A stretch of 8,430 nt of DNA from Rhodoferax sp. (lineage in GTDB: Bacteria > Pseudomonadota > Gammaproteobacteria > Burkholderiales > Burkholderiaceae_C): NCBI GenBank assembly GCA_020048255.1, contig JAIFMR010000005.1, positions 1 to 8,430 on the forward strand, written 5' to 3'. Position 1 is the stretch's first letter; each line of letters starts with the position of its first letter. Positions 7,477 through 8,430 of this stretch are shown in pieces. Position numbers and translations under genes: made by a program. The notes beneath the pieces are model-generated. The model was given only the letters and a program-made list of their open reading frames with translations, was not told the origin of the DNA and did no database searches.

Positions 7477-7504
7477 ATTTGGGGATAGCGTGGTCCATTT
7501 CAAG
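7477..7504 (-). promoter_or_regulatory. Sigma-32 (RpoH) heat-shock promoter of clpB
   Basis: Read on the minus strand, CTTGAAA (7504-7498), 13 bases and CCCCAAAT (7484-7477) closely match the RpoH consensus, CTTGAAA then 13-15 bases then CCCCATnT. All seven -35 bases match, and the -10 has the CCCC run and seven of the eight consensus bases overall. Transcription would begin near 7470, giving a leader of about 25 bases that includes the ribosome-binding site. Control of clpB by RpoH is well established in E. coli and common in proteobacteria. Confidence 0.82.
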
Positions 7505-7556
7505 GTACCTGCCCTCATGAACCCTCTGCGATCAACCCACATCGAGGTGCGGTGAT

Positions 7557-7667
7557 TGGGTCAGGCGACCGGGCTTTGGAAGGTAAGGCGCGCGTCCCCT
7601 GGAATTGGCACTCCAGCAAACTCGCCCCGCGCGTGATTTCCCTCCATAACCGCATGCGCCTGACCCA
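7557..7667. repeat. Structured inverted-repeat element in the clpB / 7771-gene intergenic region
   Basis: The 324-base gap at 7447-7770 contains the clpB promoter at its left end, a -10 box at its right end, and this element between them. Perfect 11-bp arms TGGGTCAGGCG (7557-7567) and CGCCTGACCCA (7657-7667) are 89 bases apart. Between them are further nested pairings: GGAAGG (7578-7583) with CCCTCC (7640-7645, one wobble), CGCGCG (7589-7594) with CGCGCG (7628-7633), and CTGGA (7599-7603) with TCCAG (7612-7616). Together they could fold the stretch into one long imperfect hairpin. Short open frames across it (7515-7727 minus is the longest) look incidental. It could be a dispersed palindromic repeat, a non-coding RNA or a regulatory structure. 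No flanking target-site duplication is seen. Confidence 0.45.
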
Positions 7668-7758
7668 GTCGCCGCGCCGCGCGCCGGCTGCGTCGTAGCG
7701 CACCGCCCAGCGAATTGGGCCGGGCACACCACCGACCCAAGCCCTTTGCTGGCCTGGC

Positions 7759-7764
7759 TAGAAT
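7759..7764 (+). promoter_or_regulatory. Possible -10 box (TAGAAT) for a leaderless transcript
   Basis: TAGAAT ends six bases before the ATG at 7771, so transcription would start at or next to the start codon. No Shine-Dalgarno is visible before that ATG, which fits a leaderless mRNA. No clear -35 hexamer is present about 17 bases upstream. Confidence 0.45.
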
Positions 7765-7770
7765 GATCCG

Positions 7771-8325
7771 ATGGACATTTACCAGCTACAGGTGAGCTAT
7801 CTTGAGCATGAGGATCGCATCCTGCTGCGCATGAACACGCGCAGCAACGAAGAGTTTCGCCTGTGGCTGACGCGTCGCATGGTCCAGAGTGTCTTTCCCC
7901 ATTTGATAGACATTACCACCCGCCTCAACACCCAAGACAACGCCATGGCCAGCCACGATGGCGCCCACCCTGCGGCTCTGGCGGCTTTCAAAAAGCAGGA
8001 GTCACTGGCCACGGCTGATTTTCAAACCCCTTACCGCGCAGAGACGGCGTCAACACCACTGGGCCAGGCGCCCTTGCTGGTGTCAAAAATTCATCTGACT
8101 GAAGTTCAGGGTGCCAGTCTGCGCTTGGGTTTTGAAGAGCAAGGCAACGGCACAGCCCAGGGGCGAGCATTTGAAGTGACGCTGAATGCGTCCGTCATGC
8201 ACAGCCTGTTGCATTTGCTCGAGACGGCCATTCGACAGTCGAATTGGGGCTTGGCCTTTTCCGCCAAGTCCAGTGATGTCTTCAACATCCTGGCCAGCGC
8301 CACACCGCCAATTTACCTGAATTGA
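7771..8325 (+). CDS. Conserved-looking hypothetical protein, 184 residues
   Basis: I cannot assign this protein to a named family or function. It has no signal peptide or membrane helix and should be cytoplasmic. The N-terminal part (about 5-37) alternates polar and hydrophobic residues and carries the stretch DRILLRMNT..EEFRLWLTRRM, followed by a helix and a less ordered middle (about 52-105). The C-terminal part has beta-like stretches (KIHLTEV, RAFEVTLNA) and a helix at about 142-155. Similar short proteins beginning with this ILLR-N-T / E-RLWLTRR pattern are, from memory, found in other Burkholderiales. It is the only visible ORF of any size in this stretch on the + strand and shows no frame disruption. 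It diverges from clpB and converges on moaE, with 4 bases between the two stops. There is no Shine-Dalgarno before the ATG at 7771, and a TAGAAT box suggests a leaderless message. Confidence 0.8.
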   Translation: MDIYQLQVSYLEHEDRILLRMNTRSNEEFRLWLTRRMVQSVFPHLIDITTRLNTQDNAMASHDGAHPAALAAFKKQESLATADFQTPYRAETASTPLGQAPLLVSKIHLTEVQGASLRLGFEEQGNGTAQGRAFEVTLNASVMHSLLHLLETAIRQSNWGLAFSAKSSDVFNILASATPPIYLN

Positions 8326-8329
8326 CAAC

Positions 8330-8430
8330 TCAGCTGTTGGCAGCCATCACGCCCCATTTGGCCAGCGCCGCATCGTCGCTGACACGGGCATCGACCCAAC
8401 GCGCACCCGCGGGTGTTTGTTCCTTCTTCC
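8330..8430 (-). CDS. moaE: MoaE C-terminus, molybdopterin synthase catalytic subunit (partial)
   Basis: Only the last 32 codons plus two bases are inside the window; the 5' part lies beyond 8430. The frame reads KKEQTPAGARWVDARV, continues to AKWGVMAANS and ends at TGA (8332-8330). It aligns with the C-terminus of E. coli MoaE as I remember it (PFWKREATPEGDRWVEAR, then SDQQAAKRW), and the two leftover bases GG fit the Trp codon of that motif. The first Lys corresponds to the conserved active-site Lys of WK[RK]E. MoaE with MoaD converts cyclic pyranopterin monophosphate to molybdopterin in molybdenum-cofactor synthesis. As I recall, moaE next to clpB, often after moeA and moaD, is a common arrangement in Burkholderiales, which supports the call. 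It converges with the hypothetical gene ending at 8325. Confidence 0.85.
   Translation of the reverse strand, partial: KKEQTPAGARWVDARVSDDAALAKWGVMAANS

Noticed and set aside
7447..7542. N-terminal extension of ClpB by 32 residues
   Set aside because: The family N-terminus starts at MRIDKL, a ribosome-binding site precedes that ATG, and the extension would cover the heat-shock promoter.
7557..7667. The 11-bp arms as terminal repeats of an insertion sequence or MITE
   Set aside because: No transposase and no flanking target duplication are seen, so a mobile-element label is not supported; it is kept only as a structured repeat.
7705..7720. Small hairpin GCCCA / TGGGC with a 6-base loop
   Set aside because: Five pairs in GC-rich DNA with no T-run and no gene end nearby are likely by chance.
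7515..7732. Short minus-strand frames of 66 and 70 codons in the intergenic region
   Set aside because: They are Arg-rich, overlap each other in different frames, match nothing I recognise and coincide with the inverted-repeat element.

Overview
The window looks like the chromosome of a betaproteobacterium, most likely a Burkholderiales member of the Comamonadaceae type (Rhodoferax- or Polaromonas-like). This is inferred from the moderately high G+C, the protein sequences and the moaE-clpB neighbourhood. No search could be run, so the taxonomy is an inference. I see no tRNA, rRNA, CRISPR array, insertion sequence or prophage gene.

Layout from left to right. (1) A rhodanese-repeat protein on the + strand enters from outside the window and ends at 1071; its three domains differ in active-site loop. 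(2) It converges on a three-gene minus-strand unit read from 4660 down to 1105: a short soluble histidine kinase, a response regulator with a TPR-repeat output region, and an MFS transporter. Gaps of 25 and 9 bases make an operon likely. (3) A 182-base gap at 4661-4842 holds a nested inverted repeat followed by a T-run, which looks like the clpB terminator, and a small palindrome in front of the kinase. (4) clpB (minus, 7446-4843) encodes the ClpB disaggregase and is preceded by a good match to a sigma-32 heat-shock promoter at 7504-7477. (5) A 324-base gap at 7447-7770 holds that promoter, a roughly 110-base inverted-repeat element and a -10 box for the next gene. (6) A conserved-looking protein of unknown function lies on the + strand at 7771-8325 and may be translated from a leaderless mRNA. 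(7) The last 101 bases encode the C-terminus of MoaE, the large subunit of molybdopterin synthase, on the minus strand.

How the genes work together. The kinase and the TPR regulator form a plausible cognate two-component pair. The regulator has no DNA-binding domain, so its output is probably protein-protein contact. The MFS transporter is probably co-transcribed, but nothing in the sequence shows that it is the target. clpB appears to be an independently promoted heat-shock gene. The rhodanese and moaE genes belong to neighbouring units. The less ordinary items are the kinase / TPR-regulator / MFS unit and the structured intergenic element at 7557-7667. Most of the rest is conserved housekeeping content.
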